Counted from the first letter of the stretch, positions 8,613 to 17,882 are shown. The stretch is 64,000 nt of DNA from Pseudoalteromonas xiamenensis (GCF_042431545.1 NZ_JBHLYX010000001.1); one strand, 5' to 3'. The notes: generated by a model not told the origin, from the sequence alone. Program-made: numbers and translations.

Positions 8613-8777
8613 ATGTTAAGCTGGGCAGTGACATTCTTAATTTTAGCATTAATTGCAGCGGCATTGGGATTTGGTGGTATTGCAGGCGCAGCCGCAGGTA
8701 TGGCAAAAATACTTTTCTTTATTTTTGTTATTCTAACCGTAACTTCATTTATTTTTGGTCGAAGAAAAGTGCCTTAA
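8613..8777 (+). CDS. DUF1328 (YtjA-like) small membrane protein
   Basis: 54 residues: MLSWAVTFLILALIAAALGF, then GGIAGAAAGMAK, a second hydrophobic helix and a basic RRK tail. This is the standard DUF1328 layout (two helices joined by a Gly/Ala-rich turn). A GGAGGG ribosome binding site lies directly upstream, overlapping the end of the DUF2383 gene. It is immediately followed by a strong terminator. Function unknown; the family is common in stress-associated gene sets. Confidence 0.9.
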   Translation: MLSWAVTFLILALIAAALGFGGIAGAAAGMAKILFFIFVILTVTSFIFGRRKVP

Positions 8778-8788
8778 AGAGTGAAATT

Positions 8789-8816
8789 AAAAAAGGAAGC
8801 AAGCGCTTCCTTTTTT
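8789..8816 (+). terminator. Bidirectional terminator
   Basis: AAAAAAGGAAGC-AAGC-GCTTCCTTTTTT. A 12-bp stem with T runs on both strands, serving the DUF1328 gene on the plus strand and the DUF3301 gene on the minus strand. Confidence 0.9.
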
Positions 8817-9117
8817 ATCGAATGCGATGTGGAGGAATATCTACTTTAACGAGTCGTTCGTTTTCTAAATACAGTAAACCTTGGTAGACGGAATCCCCAT
8901 CAGAACAAAACTCAAAGACAAACTCAGCTTTAATTCCGGGTTTACCCGTCCGGTTGATACCTAAACGAAATCGTTTCATCGCAACACTCAGTAGTTGGAC
9001 GTTCAATGACTCGGCCTGACGCTCTGCGTGTACTTTTGCTGCGTCAGCAACGACGCGACTCATCCAGAATGAGGCAATCACGGCCGCCACAGCCATTATC
9101 ATCCATAGTGTTATCAT
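8815..9117 (-). CDS. DUF3301 single-pass membrane protein
   Basis: 100 residues with an N-terminal membrane helix (about 3-19), then a soluble domain containing QLLSVAMKRFRLGINR and FVFEFCSDGDSVYQG, recognisable as DUF3301. It overlaps the stop of the DUF3549 gene by 4 bases, a gene pair that is conserved in Vibrio- and Alteromonas-type genomes. No function is established. Confidence 0.8.
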   Translation of the reverse strand: MITLWMIMAVAAVIASFWMSRVVADAAKVHAERQAESLNVQLLSVAMKRFRLGINRTGKPGIKAEFVFEFCSDGDSVYQGLLYLENERLVKVDIPPHRIR

Positions 9118-10139
9118 GCGTTAAATAACTTTCCGATTGCGCGCGAAAGCGTTTCGCTGCGACTTGGTGCCCTAAGAATGCTTAATACTTGGGGGCGAAG
9201 TGCTGGAATTGCAACCAAATCTGCAAATACACCTGCGAAAAAGTCACCTTCACTGACTTGCGCTGCATTATCTAACAATGCATATAGTCGTTCAGGCAAG
9301 ACAAACGTTTGCCATAATCTTCCCACTAAAATGAGCAAAATTTCTATGTCAGTTGCAAAGACGCTATCCAGTACGTTGTCTACGCATTTCTCTAAAATGC
9401 CTTTCGATGAAGAACCGCTAATCGCTCTTAGACTATTGATCAACATTGCTTTATTCTGGTTTTCAAGCGCATCATCTATGCTTTTCGACAATAATTCTGT
9501 GATGGAAACTGAAATGGCAACGTGTTCTAACATCGCTGCAAGCGTATTTTGAACTTCTCCCGGAAGTACCTGCCAGTGAGATTGTAAAAGTGCTTGGTTT
9601 TGTCCGTGCTCTAAACGCATCGCAAAATCCGCTAAGCCCTGTACTGCGAGTGTTTGCCAATCATGAATGAGTGGCGCATGGAAATAATTTTCTACTGCTT
9701 CATAATATTGTGAAGCAGGGCGTTTTATTTCTACTTTCATCAGGGCGTTGAATGCAGCTAGTTTGTTGGCATTCGGTGTGAATACATACGGATTGTTATC
9801 CAATTTACCATCTGCATCTTCACTGGTAAGTTCTGTGCCAAGTGCCTCTAACACTAAATTCGCGAAATGATCACGTGTAGCCAAAACCAACTTACTTTGC
9901 TCGTCAATCGGGAATTTTAAAAACCAGACATAAGGGTCTTGTGTGGCATTTTTATCCCAGAATTGAATGGCAATGTGGGCATGGCCCATTAACGGGTAAG
10001 GATAGGGGCGCGCGCCAAGTTCAATTTGTGTAAATTCAGCTTTATCGAGTTTAGTGATACGTCGGCCGATGTCATAAGCACGCCATTGTGTGCCTGCCGC
10101 TTCTAAGAGTTCACCTAATGTCGAAATATTTGAATTCAT
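9114..10139 (-). CDS. DUF3549 family protein
   Basis: 341 residues, soluble, no signal peptide. The N-terminal region (STLGELLEAAGTQWRAYDIG, LGARPYPYPLMGHAHIAI) and the partner DUF3301 gene identify the DUF3549 family of marine gammaproteobacteria. The protein is mostly helical in the second half, with repeated leucine-rich stretches. The role is unknown; the stable neighbour suggests the two products work together at the inner membrane, which is inference. It is transcribed divergently from the yqcC-truC-yqcA genes. Confidence 0.8.
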   Translation of the reverse strand: MNSNISTLGELLEAAGTQWRAYDIGRRITKLDKAEFTQIELGARPYPYPLMGHAHIAIQFWDKNATQDPYVWFLKFPIDEQSKLVLATRDHFANLVLEALGTELTSEDADGKLDNNPYVFTPNANKLAAFNALMKVEIKRPASQYYEAVENYFHAPLIHDWQTLAVQGLADFAMRLEHGQNQALLQSHWQVLPGEVQNTLAAMLEHVAISVSITELLSKSIDDALENQNKAMLINSLRAISGSSSKGILEKCVDNVLDSVFATDIEILLILVGRLWQTFVLPERLYALLDNAAQVSEGDFFAGVFADLVAIPALRPQVLSILRAPSRSETLSRAIGKLFNA

Positions 10140-10276
10140 TATTTATACCGTCTTTTGATTACTTGCACGAAACTGTCTTGGTCATATTGAATACGGCGGG
10201 AGTAGCTCAAAGTCGCGAAACATCCCCAAAATGCCGCTGATTCCTATTATACTGGTTTTGCTGAGAATTTAGAATG

Positions 10277-10305
10277 TTGGGAAGTCTTCTTATTCAAGGT
10301 ATAAT
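10277..10305 (+). promoter_or_regulatory. Probable sigma-70 promoter of yqcC-truC-yqcA
   Basis: TTGGGA (10277-10282) and TATAAT (10300-10305) with a 17-base spacer, about 30 bases before the yqcC start. Confidence 0.6.
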
Positions 10306-10336
10306 TACTCGCATGTTTAGTTAGATGGGGTTAAGA

Positions 10337-10657
10337 ATGCAAAATCGCCACGAATTAGTCGCTGATTTGTTGGTTGCGCTGCAGCTCGCCATGCACGAGG
10401 AAAATCTGTGGCAAAGTGAACCCTTGAGTCACAGTGCTTATCATTCTAGCGCACCATTTTGCTGCGATACGATGACATTTGGGCAATGGCTACAATTTGT
10501 TTTTATTCCCAAAATGAATGAACTCATCAATAGTCAACAAGCGTTACCCAGTCAACTGTCGCTACTCCCAATGCTTGAAATGAGTTATCCAAATTCACAA
10601 AGACTGAGCAGTGTATACGGCGTTATTACGCGATTAGATGCACTATTTACAAAGTAG
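10337..10657 (+). CDS. yqcC: YqcC family protein (DUF446)
   Basis: 106 residues from ATG 10337 (MQNRHELV); an in-frame ATG at 10325 is also possible. It has the YqcC signatures: an N-terminal helix with LWQSEPLS, then PFCCDTMTFGQWLQFVFIPKM and a closing RLDALF. In E. coli yqcC sits beside truC and yqcA; the same order yqcC-truC-yqcA is seen here, with the truC ATG 10 bases after this stop. The molecular role is not defined. Confidence 0.88.
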   Translation: MQNRHELVADLLVALQLAMHEENLWQSEPLSHSAYHSSAPFCCDTMTFGQWLQFVFIPKMNELINSQQALPSQLSLLPMLEMSYPNSQRLSSVYGVITRLDALFTK

Positions 10658-10667
10658 TAAACGAACT

Positions 10668-11411
10668 ATGCAAGATGAATTAGAAATTTTGTACCAAGAT
10701 GCGCATTTTGTTGCCATTAACAAGCCATCTGGTTTATTAGTCCATCGATCATTCCTCGACAAACGAGAAACTCGTTTTGCGATGCAGATGCTTCGAGATC
10801 AAATTGGTCAACATGTGTTTCCGGTTCATCGTTTAGATAGACCAACGTCAGGCGTACTATTATTTGCCCTAAGCTCAGAAGATGCTCGAGTCATCAATCA
10901 ATTGTTTATCGAAGGGACTATACAAAAACGTTACCTAGCATTGACGCGGGGTTTTGCGCCAGAGGAAATTACACTCGATAAGCCGTTAAAAGAAGAGTTG
11001 GACAAGATTGCAGATAAGTTCGCTCAGCAAGACAAAGAGGCTCAACCTGCGGTTACGGATTTTCGCTGTTTATATCAAGCGTCGTTGCCCATCCCGCTGG
11101 GTAAATTTCCTACCGTCCGATACAGTCTCGTTGAGTGTTTTCCAAAAACGGGTCGAAAACATCAAATAAGGCGCCACCTTAAGCACTTGGCTCATCCAAT
11201 TATTGGTGATGTAAATCACGGTGACAACACGCAAAATCATTTTTTCTATGATGAGTTTGGTGTTCAACGTTTGATGTTATTTGCAACTCGACTGAGTTTT
11301 GTACATCCTTATACCAATGAACCGATTGTCATACGAGCAAATCTTGGAGAAGAGATGTTTAAAGTGTGTGAAAAATTAGGTTGGCCAACGACAGAAGAGG
11401 ATTATCAATAA
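10668..11411 (+). CDS. truC: tRNA pseudouridine(65) synthase TruC
   Basis: 247 residues from ATG 10668 (MQDELEILYQD), matching the family start; the longer frame from 10638 would overlap yqcC. RluA-type pseudouridine synthase: the catalytic aspartate is in the HRLDRPTSG motif, and GRKHQIRRHLKHL near the C-terminal half is the family's second motif. No S4 domain, as expected for TruC. It converts U65 of tRNAs (tRNA-Ile1 and tRNA-Asp in E. coli) to pseudouridine. The stop overlaps the ATG of the flavodoxin gene (TAATG). A target tRNA-Asp cluster lies elsewhere in this window. Confidence 0.93.
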   Translation: MQDELEILYQDAHFVAINKPSGLLVHRSFLDKRETRFAMQMLRDQIGQHVFPVHRLDRPTSGVLLFALSSEDARVINQLFIEGTIQKRYLALTRGFAPEEITLDKPLKEELDKIADKFAQQDKEAQPAVTDFRCLYQASLPIPLGKFPTVRYSLVECFPKTGRKHQIRRHLKHLAHPIIGDVNHGDNTQNHFFYDEFGVQRLMLFATRLSFVHPYTNEPIVIRANLGEEMFKVCEKLGWPTTEEDYQ

Positions 11412-11857
11412 TGGCACACGTCGCAATATTTGTGGGGAGTATGTATGGTAATGCGGAAGGACTGGCGGAAAAGATCCGGTCGGTTTTAGTTGCTGCAGGT
11501 CATGAAGCTAACGTTTACTCGTCTGCAACCTTGGCCGATTTAACCACAGCAAGCACTGCATTATTTGTCAGCTCGACGACGGGTCAAGGCGATATTCCGG
11601 ACAACTTGCAACCACTGTTTTTACAAATGCAAAGTCAGTTTCCAATGATGACCGGCAAGTTGTGCGGTGTCATAGCGCTTGGTGATAGCAGTTACGGCGA
11701 CACCTACTGCGGAGCCGGTCGACAAATTGATACGCTACTTCAGGAACTTAATGCGACATTGCCCGTAAAACGGCTTGATGTTGATGCTTGTGAGTATTTT
11801 GAACCATGGGAAGCGGCAGAAACGTGGGTAGCCGATTGGATAACTCATCTCGAGTAG
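11411..11857 (+). CDS. yqcA: Flavodoxin-like protein YqcA/MioC type
   Basis: 148 residues. The N-terminal phosphate-binding loop GSMYGNAEG, the STTGQGDIPDN stretch and ALGDSSYGDTYCGAG form the FMN-binding loops of short-chain flavodoxins. It overlaps truC by one base (TAATG), so it is translationally coupled, as in E. coli. A bidirectional terminator follows at 11892. It is likely an electron carrier; the redox partner is unknown. Confidence 0.9.
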   Translation: MAHVAIFVGSMYGNAEGLAEKIRSVLVAAGHEANVYSSATLADLTTASTALFVSSTTGQGDIPDNLQPLFLQMQSQFPMMTGKLCGVIALGDSSYGDTYCGAGRQIDTLLQELNATLPVKRLDVDACEYFEPWEAAETWVADWITHLE

Positions 11858-11891
11858 TTTTAAACGAGCAGTAATGTACTAGGTATAATGT

Positions 11892-11917
11892 AAAAAGGCC
11901 CTCAAGGGGCCTTTTTT
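11892..11917 (+). terminator. Bidirectional terminator between yqcA and mltD
   Basis: AAAAAGGCCC / GGGCCTTTTTT hairpin with a short loop and T run; the T run touches the mltD stop codon, so it can also end mltD transcription on the minus strand. Confidence 0.88.
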
Positions 11918-13487
11918 AGGTTCTTTTTACATCGACTTTTAATTTCAATTTCTGGCCAGGTTGTAGGTACTTCTGACCTTCCAAATTATTCCACTTCACA
12001 ATTTCATCGACAGTGAGATTAAACTTACTCGCGATTCGCGCTAGAGAATCTCCACGTCGCACTTTGTATGTGATCGTGCGGTTTACCGATTGCAAATTTT
12101 CCGACGGTTGTTGAGCTGTCTTAGTGTCTTTAAATACGGTGAGTTTTTGACCCAAACGCAATACTGCAGAGTCACGTAATTTATTCCAACGCGCTAGCTC
12201 TTTCACTGTAACATCGTACTCGCGGCTGATGTCCCAAAGCGTATCGCCACTTTTCACAACATGAGTCACTTTTTCTTGCGTGACTTTGTTTGCGGCAACA
12301 CGGACTGCATTCGGTAAATGTTCACTTTGCAGAGCGCCTTCGCTCAGAGGCACTAACAATTGTTGACCAATTCGGATGATATTGGTGTCGAGGTTATTCA
12401 GCTTCTGAATGGCGCTCGGTGAGGTTGAAAACTTCTTCGCAATCACTGACAAACTATCACCTTTCGCCACTTGATAGTATTGCCAACGCAAACGGTCTTT
12501 AAGCTCGGTTTTGGCCAATTTTTCATTAAAGGCGTCCACTTTGTCGATAGGAAGTAACAAAACGTGCGGGCCATCCGGATCCGTTGCCCAGCGATTAAAC
12601 CCTGGGTTTAAGCGGTATAATTCTGTTAAAGAAACTTCTGCCATATCCGCTGCGAGCGCTAAATCAATTTGGCCACCAATATCGACAGTATCGACGACCT
12701 GTGCGTTGATTATTGGGTTCCACTTCACGCTAAACTCGTCTTGTCGTCTTAGTAAATCTGACAAGGCAAGTAATTTTGGGACGTATGCCGTTGTTTCTCT
12801 TGGTAAATCTAAAGACCAGAAATCAGTCGGTAAGTGTTTTTTACGGTTTTTTCGAATAGCGTTAAGCAAGCGGCCTTCGCCAGAGTTGTATGCAGCAATC
12901 GCATTCAACCAGTCGCCTTCCAGCGTTTTATGCAAATAGCTTAAATAGTCGAGCGCCGCACGAGTGGATTGCACAATGTCTCTACGCCCATCAAACCACC
13001 AGTTTTGTTTCAACTGAAAACGTTCGCCTGTTACAGGCATAAACTGCCAAATACCAGATGCACTTGCGTGCGAAAAACCAAACGGGTCGAATGCACTCTC
13101 GACGATTGGTAATAGCGCAATTTCAATCGGCATTTCACGCTTTTCAACTTCTTCAACGATGAAATACAGATAAGGCTCTGCGCGTTTCGCGATGCGATCT
13201 AGGTACGCTTGGTGTGCTTGATAATAGTTTCGTTCTGCAACAACAGGGCGATTTTGAGGAACTGGGATGGATAACTGGTAGCGAATACGTTCCCAAACGT
13301 CGTCAAATACTGGAGCGGGTTCCTCTTCTTCTGTAACTTCTTCCGATGCCATCAAGGCATCCGATACATCTTGCGGTGATGCAAAGGTTAAGTTCTTTGA
13401 AGAATTATCTAGCTGCGCTTGATCAGGTGACATTTGACACCCAGCCAAAATAGCCGCTAGTAATACAATAAGAGGGGACTTGCTCAT
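11916..13487 (-). CDS. mltD: Membrane-bound lytic murein transglycosylase D (lipoprotein)
   Basis: 523 residues from ATG 13487, preceded by AAGGG; a longer in-frame extension to 13667 would run into gloB and lacks a leader. The N-terminus is a lipoprotein signal with lipobox LAGC (C17). The SLT domain has its catalytic glutamate at E130 (PIVESAFDP) followed by the ASASGIWQFM and AAYNSGEGR signatures. Three LysM repeats at about 337-380, 408-451 and 472-516 bind peptidoglycan. The enzyme cleaves murein glycan strands to 1,6-anhydro-muropeptides at the outer membrane. It lies next to gloB on the same strand, an arrangement frequent in gammaproteobacteria. Confidence 0.95.
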   Translation of the reverse strand: MSKSPLIVLLAAILAGCQMSPDQAQLDNSSKNLTFASPQDVSDALMASEEVTEEEEPAPVFDDVWERIRYQLSIPVPQNRPVVAERNYYQAHQAYLDRIAKRAEPYLYFIVEEVEKREMPIEIALLPIVESAFDPFGFSHASASGIWQFMPVTGERFQLKQNWWFDGRRDIVQSTRAALDYLSYLHKTLEGDWLNAIAAYNSGEGRLLNAIRKNRKKHLPTDFWSLDLPRETTAYVPKLLALSDLLRRQDEFSVKWNPIINAQVVDTVDIGGQIDLALAADMAEVSLTELYRLNPGFNRWATDPDGPHVLLLPIDKVDAFNEKLAKTELKDRLRWQYYQVAKGDSLSVIAKKFSTSPSAIQKLNNLDTNIIRIGQQLLVPLSEGALQSEHLPNAVRVAANKVTQEKVTHVVKSGDTLWDISREYDVTVKELARWNKLRDSAVLRLGQKLTVFKDTKTAQQPSENLQSVNRTITYKVRRGDSLARIASKFNLTVDEIVKWNNLEGQKYLQPGQKLKLKVDVKRT

Positions 13488-13602
13488 TATTAACCCTTGT
13501 GTTAGCAAAAACTCGACAAGTCTACCCGCTTCATTGCAATTTTTGAAGTATAAGGCACGTTCAGTTTGGTGATTTTTTGTAAGCCTATTGTCATATTGCG
13601 CT

Positions 13603-14370
13603 TTAAAAATGGTCTTTCCATTTTCTAAGAGCGGCAAATCGATTCTCAGGTAAGGCTGTGTCATCAATATATTGAGGAGGGCAATTCTCTAAAATGTGGG
13701 CAAGCGGGGCCCTTAAAAATGGATTACAGCGTTTTTGTTCACCAATACTTGTGGGTATAGTCCGTTCAGCGTGGGCTCTCATCGTATCAACTCGCTGCTT
13801 GATACGGTGTAAATCAGTGTTGTCAGGTTCTACCGATAGAGCAAAACCGAGATTGGCCTGCGTGTATTCATGGGTGCAGTATACCAATGTTGAGTCGGGT
13901 AAGGCTGCGAGTTTTGTAAGGCTCTGCCACATTTGCGTTGCAGTTCCTTCAAAAAGTCGCCCACATCCACCATGAAAGAGCGTATCACCAGTAAACGCAA
14001 ATTGATCACAAACGTAGCAAATGTGATCAAGGGTATGACCGGGCGTTTCTAAAACGAAGAAAGATTTGTCATGCACCTTCACCGTATCATGCTCACTCAT
14101 TTTTACGTCAATACCGTTAAATGGGCTATTTGCTGGGCCATACACGCACGAGTTAGGGTAGGCTGCTTTTAACTCATTTACACCATCCGTGTGGTCCCAA
14201 TGATGGTGAGTCAATAATATCCCTTCAAGTTGCAAAGCATGTCGACTTAAAGCCTGCTTTACCGCTTGTGCATCGCCTGGGTCAACAACAAAAGCGGTTT
14301 GCGTATCGCTATTTTTGATAAGCCAAATGTAATTATCATGAAAGGCGGGAATTGCCTCTACTTGCACCAT
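13603..14370 (-). CDS. gloB: Hydroxyacylglutathione hydrolase (glyoxalase II)
   Basis: 255 residues, cytosolic. The metallo-beta-lactamase metal motif THHHWDH lies at residues 54-60, followed by ETPGHTLDH, FTGDTLFHGGCGR and YCTHEYT, which provide the remaining metal ligands. The C-terminal region with KRCNPFLR is the glutathione-binding helical domain. It hydrolyses S-D-lactoylglutathione, completing methylglyoxal detoxification. It is divergent from a class I methyltransferase gene in the conserved gloB-yafS-rnhA-dnaQ neighbourhood. Confidence 0.95.
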   Translation of the reverse strand: MVQVEAIPAFHDNYIWLIKNSDTQTAFVVDPGDAQAVKQALSRHALQLEGILLTHHHWDHTDGVNELKAAYPNSCVYGPANSPFNGIDVKMSEHDTVKVHDKSFFVLETPGHTLDHICYVCDQFAFTGDTLFHGGCGRLFEGTATQMWQSLTKLAALPDSTLVYCTHEYTQANLGFALSVEPDNTDLHRIKQRVDTMRAHAERTIPTSIGEQKRCNPFLRAPLAHILENCPPQYIDDTALPENRFAALRKWKDHF

Positions 14371-14421
14371 TGTGATTAGCTCGTTAAAGTGTTGGTGCGA
14401 TTAGTATAACGAGCATATTAA

Positions 14422-15186
14422 ATGAAACCAGCACTTAGTTTCTTGCAGGGCCCCAAACCGCTGGATTGGCAAGATTTTCCGCATGGCGATTATATTCGTT
14501 GTGATATTGAACGGAAAATGGCGCCTTGGCTGCCAAGAATGTTTGGTTATCATATGCTTAAACTAGGCAGTTTAAGTGGCCAGCTCGATACCTCTAAAAG
14601 TCCGATTAAACATCAAGTTTGTGTTGCCCCCTTTGGTAAGCATGTGGGTGTTTACGCGGAAATAGACGAATTACCTTTTGCTGAAAATAGCGTTGATGCC
14701 TGTATTTTAAGTCAATGCTTAGAATACCATTCCGATCCACATCACATTTTGCGTGAAGCCCATCGAACGTTAATTCCAGGTGGGTATATTCTGATTTCAG
14801 GATTTAATCCGTTTAGTTTAACAGGCCTTGCACATTTACTGCCCTTTAGCAGTCAAAAGTTACCTTGGTCGGGGCGCTTTTTTACGCCGGCACGCGTTAA
14901 GGATTGGCTCGATTTATTGGGGTTTGAAATTATTGCCGATGAGCGTTTTATACATTCTTCACTCGCAAGAGGTAGTCGATTATCCCGCTTTGCACCCTGG
15001 CGAAGATTTTGTAAGCATTACTTAAGGCCGATGGGTAGTGTGTACATGCTGGTCGCAAGAAAGCGCGTAACACCGCTTACGCCCATAAAACCGAAGTGGC
15101 ATGCTCGCACAAGACCGACGTTTGCACAGGTTAAAAATGCGGGACTGCGCCAAACGTGCGATCATAAGTGTGAGAGTCATGATTAA
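14422..15186 (+). CDS. SAM-dependent methyltransferase, YafS-like
   Basis: 254 residues. A class I Rossmann methyltransferase of the Methyltransf_11 type: IDELPFAENSVDACILSQCL is the acidic strand and its following loop, then HHILREAHRTLIPGGYILIS. The N-terminal GxGxG loop is weak (GKHVGVYAEID), as is common in YafS. Its position between gloB and rnhA matches E. coli yafS. No substrate is known. The C-terminal ~40 residues are basic and probably disordered. Confidence 0.82.
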   Translation: MKPALSFLQGPKPLDWQDFPHGDYIRCDIERKMAPWLPRMFGYHMLKLGSLSGQLDTSKSPIKHQVCVAPFGKHVGVYAEIDELPFAENSVDACILSQCLEYHSDPHHILREAHRTLIPGGYILISGFNPFSLTGLAHLLPFSSQKLPWSGRFFTPARVKDWLDLLGFEIIADERFIHSSLARGSRLSRFAPWRRFCKHYLRPMGSVYMLVARKRVTPLTPIKPKWHARTRPTFAQVKNAGLRQTCDHKCESHD

Positions 15187-15215
15187 TATTTAAGCATCGA
15201 GCTTAATGTTTTTTG

Positions 15216-15686
15216 CTATTCCGGTTTGTAGCCAACATCTGCAATTAAATTGGACGACGTTGCGGCTTCACGTGCAAGCGTATCAACGCGTTCATTGAAA
15301 TCATGACCGCTATGACCTTTAACCCAGAACCAGTCAACTTTTGGGTGACGCTTTACCGCCTCATCAAGGCGTTGCCAAAGATCAACATTTTTGACGGGTT
15401 GTTTGGAGGCGGTACGCCAATTTCGTTTCTTCCAGTTTTCTAACCAACTTTCAATGCCTTGTTTGACATATTGGCTATCTGTGACGAGTTTTACATTACA
15501 AGGCTGAGTTAGGGTTTCTAAACCTACAATCGCAGCCATTAACTCCATGCGATTGTTCGTTGTTAATGTATAACCTTGGTTAAGTTCCTTTTTATGCTTG
15601 CCGTACATCATTAAAACGCCGTAGCCACCTGGACCTGGATTACCTAAACAAGAACCATCTGTATAAATCTCTACTGTTTTTTGCAC
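15216..15686 (-). CDS. rnhA: Ribonuclease HI
   Basis: 156 residues from GTG 15686 (MQKTVEIYTDGS), which matches the start and ~155-residue length of E. coli RNase HI; an upstream ATG at 15716 would add 10 atypical residues. The catalytic acidic residues are visible in YTDGSCLGN, NNRMELMAA, VTDSQYV and NERVD, and the basic handle is WKKRNWRTASKQPV. It degrades the RNA strand of RNA-DNA hybrids. It is divergent from dnaQ with about 70 bases between the starts, the classical rnhA-dnaQ arrangement with overlapping promoters. Confidence 0.95.
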   Translation of the reverse strand: MQKTVEIYTDGSCLGNPGPGGYGVLMMYGKHKKELNQGYTLTTNNRMELMAAIVGLETLTQPCNVKLVTDSQYVKQGIESWLENWKKRNWRTASKQPVKNVDLWQRLDEAVKRHPKVDWFWVKGHSGHDFNERVDTLAREAATSSNLIADVGYKPE

Positions 15687-15755
15687 GTATTTACCGCTTT
15701 TTATGTAGAATGACATTATTAATCGCTAACCATATCAAAGTTACGGCGTTTAGAC

Positions 15756-16469
15756 ATGCTAAAAAGACAAATAGTACTAGATACAGAAACGACGGGTATT
15801 GACCCAAAAGCAGGGCACCGCATTATCGAAATTGGTTGCGTAGAACTCATAAATAGACGCTTAACAGGCAATAATTTCCACGTATACATTAATCCTGACC
15901 GCGACATAGAAGACGAAGCGATTGATGTACACGGTATCACGAATGAGTTTTTACGCGATAAGCCACGTTTCCACCAGATAGCACAAGAGTTTATCGATTT
16001 TATAAAAGGTGCCGAGTTGGTCATTCACAACGCGCCGTTCGACGTCGGCTTTATGGACCATGAATTTGCCGCATTGAACCAGCATATTCAACCAACTCGC
16101 GAAATGTGTCAGGTTTTAGACACGCTCGACATGGCAAGGAAGATGCATCCAGGGCAAAAGAATAGCCTTGATGCATTATGTCGCCGCTACGACATTGATA
16201 ACTCCAAACGTACACTTCACGGCGCTTTGCTGGATTCTGAGATCCTAGCTGATGTTTACTTAGGTATGACAGGTGGCCAAGCTAAGCTCAATTTGGGCCA
16301 AAATGTGGAATCGTCAAACCAAAGCGAGCAGGGCGGGATTGTTCGTCTTAGTGAAAATCGAAAACCACTCAAGATTGTTTATGCATCTGCCGATGAAGTA
16401 ATTGCGCACGAAGAACGTATGCAATTAGTAGAAAAAGCCTCAGGTGGCTCTTTGTGGTTTAAACAATAG
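15756..16469 (+). CDS. dnaQ: DNA polymerase III epsilon subunit (3'-5' proofreading exonuclease)
   Basis: 237 residues. DEDDh exonuclease motifs: ExoI LDTETTGID, ExoII NAPFDVGFMDHE, ExoIII HGALLDSEILADVY. The C-terminal segment includes the polymerase-binding tail (about 190-237). It is the proofreading subunit of the replicative polymerase core. Divergent from rnhA; the TIGR03503-type gene starts 9 bases after the stop. Confidence 0.95.
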   Translation: MLKRQIVLDTETTGIDPKAGHRIIEIGCVELINRRLTGNNFHVYINPDRDIEDEAIDVHGITNEFLRDKPRFHQIAQEFIDFIKGAELVIHNAPFDVGFMDHEFAALNQHIQPTREMCQVLDTLDMARKMHPGQKNSLDALCRRYDIDNSKRTLHGALLDSEILADVYLGMTGGQAKLNLGQNVESSNQSEQGGIVRLSENRKPLKIVYASADEVIAHEERMQLVEKASGGSLWFKQ

Positions 16470-16478
16470 AGGATAGAA

Positions 16479-17876
16479 ATGACGTTAATACTTCGCGTTT
16501 GTTTTTTCGCGGTTTTGGTTTTAGTTGGTTCGTTTGTACATGCTCAAACTGACGAAGACACAAAGAAATATGGCCTGACCATGTTGAAGCGTGATGGTGT
16601 AGTCAATGAAGTACCGCTACTGAACAATCGATTTCGTATCGATTATAAGGTCGAAGAAATTACCATGCTATTCTTCCGTCGCCCTGGTGCACCGCCAGTT
16701 GTGCTTGTGCAACCTGATGGGAGTAAGCTCTATCCTACACATGCGATGGATAATGAAAACCTAGATTGGTATGACGAAGTCAGCTATGACTTAGTGATTA
16801 TCCGCCACCCAACACCGGGTCCTTGGCAAGTCGTCGGACAAATTCAAAAAGACAGTCGAATTATGATTTTGGGCGACATTACGCTAGATGTTGACCCATT
16901 ACCTCCACTGATATTCCAAGGTGAAACGCTTAAAGTAACCGCACGAGTATTAAATGATGGCAGCCCTATTAGCGTTGGTTATTTTCGTGATGTCGTAACG
17001 CTGTATGTTGAGTTTGTTAGCACGAACAACGACCAGTACGACAATTTTGGAGCGGGTACAAAAAGTGTTACTGAGTTTCGAGATAATGGACAAGACTTTG
17101 ATGAACGTCCAATGGATGGCGTATTTACAGGGGAATTTAAGTTGTCGTTTCCTGCAGGGGAGTGGAGGCCTGAGTTTTCAATACAAACGCCAATCCTCAA
17201 ACGTCGCGTTGTCAAAGCGCCGCTGGTGGTTGCAGAACCTCCGTTTAACTTCAACATGACATTGGCTTCAGATGGAGACCCATCTGATCATTTATTACAA
17301 ATTCGCATAGATCCCAATGTCGCCAAACCAGATACTGTGATTTTCCAAGGGAAAATTTTCTACCCCAATGGCGAAGAGCAACTCTTTACATTAGGGAAGG
17401 AAACGAGTTTATACCGAGAGCTTTCAGTTAAAAACTATGACTGGGGACGCTACAGTATTGAGATATCGGCATTTGGTGAAAATATTAATGGTCGAGAATT
17501 TATGGCGACGCTACCGCTTTATAAATTTGAAATTGAACGCCCAATAGAAAAAGTGCCGGAGATCCTGAAACCACTGGTGGAAACGACCCTTGAGCCAGAA
17601 CTCCCGCCGGAACCCGAAATTTCTACTGAGATGATGGTGACGATTATTGTGCTTGGTAACATGGTCATCTTGTTGCTAGGTTGGGCTGCTGTGCGCGTTT
17701 TCGTCCAAAACAAACCTCTTTTACCAAAATTAGCGATGCCAAGCATGCCGAATTTGTTCAAGAAAAAGTCTTTAGATTTGGACGAGTTAGAAATTGAACA
17801 AAGTGAGAATAGCGATTCTGAACAAAAAACCAACGACTCAGGTGATATTTTGAACCTTTCGATGAAGGAGCGCTAA
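16479..17876 (+). CDS. TIGR03503-type membrane-anchored periplasmic protein
   Basis: 465 residues. The signal peptide is about 1-22 (ending SFVHAQ). A long extracytoplasmic region rich in beta strands follows, then one membrane helix at about 388-410 (TIIVLGNMVILLLGWAAVRV) and an acidic cytoplasmic tail of about 50 residues. The position right after dnaQ and the topology match the TIGR03503 family of Vibrio/Alteromonas relatives; I recognise it by context more than by motif. The middle region (LKVTARVLNDGSPISVGYF, then RDNGQDFDERPMDGVFTGEF) resembles extracellular Ig-like modules with calcium-type DxD turns. Function unknown. Confidence 0.7.
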   Translation: MTLILRVCFFAVLVLVGSFVHAQTDEDTKKYGLTMLKRDGVVNEVPLLNNRFRIDYKVEEITMLFFRRPGAPPVVLVQPDGSKLYPTHAMDNENLDWYDEVSYDLVIIRHPTPGPWQVVGQIQKDSRIMILGDITLDVDPLPPLIFQGETLKVTARVLNDGSPISVGYFRDVVTLYVEFVSTNNDQYDNFGAGTKSVTEFRDNGQDFDERPMDGVFTGEFKLSFPAGEWRPEFSIQTPILKRRVVKAPLVVAEPPFNFNMTLASDGDPSDHLLQIRIDPNVAKPDTVIFQGKIFYPNGEEQLFTLGKETSLYRELSVKNYDWGRYSIEISAFGENINGREFMATLPLYKFEIERPIEKVPEILKPLVETTLEPELPPEPEISTEMMVTIIVLGNMVILLLGWAAVRVFVQNKPLLPKLAMPSMPNLFKKKSLDLDELEIEQSENSDSEQKTNDSGDILNLSMKER

Positions 17877-17882
17877 ATTTCG

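Noticed and set aside
12511..12939. 142-codon frame antisense to mltD
   Set aside because: No domain or ribosome binding site; the opposite frame is a well-supported lytic transglycosylase.
13488..13667. N-terminal extension of MltD
   Set aside because: It would overlap gloB and place the lipobox 60 residues into the protein; the start at 13487 has a good ribosome binding site and a normal lipoprotein signal.
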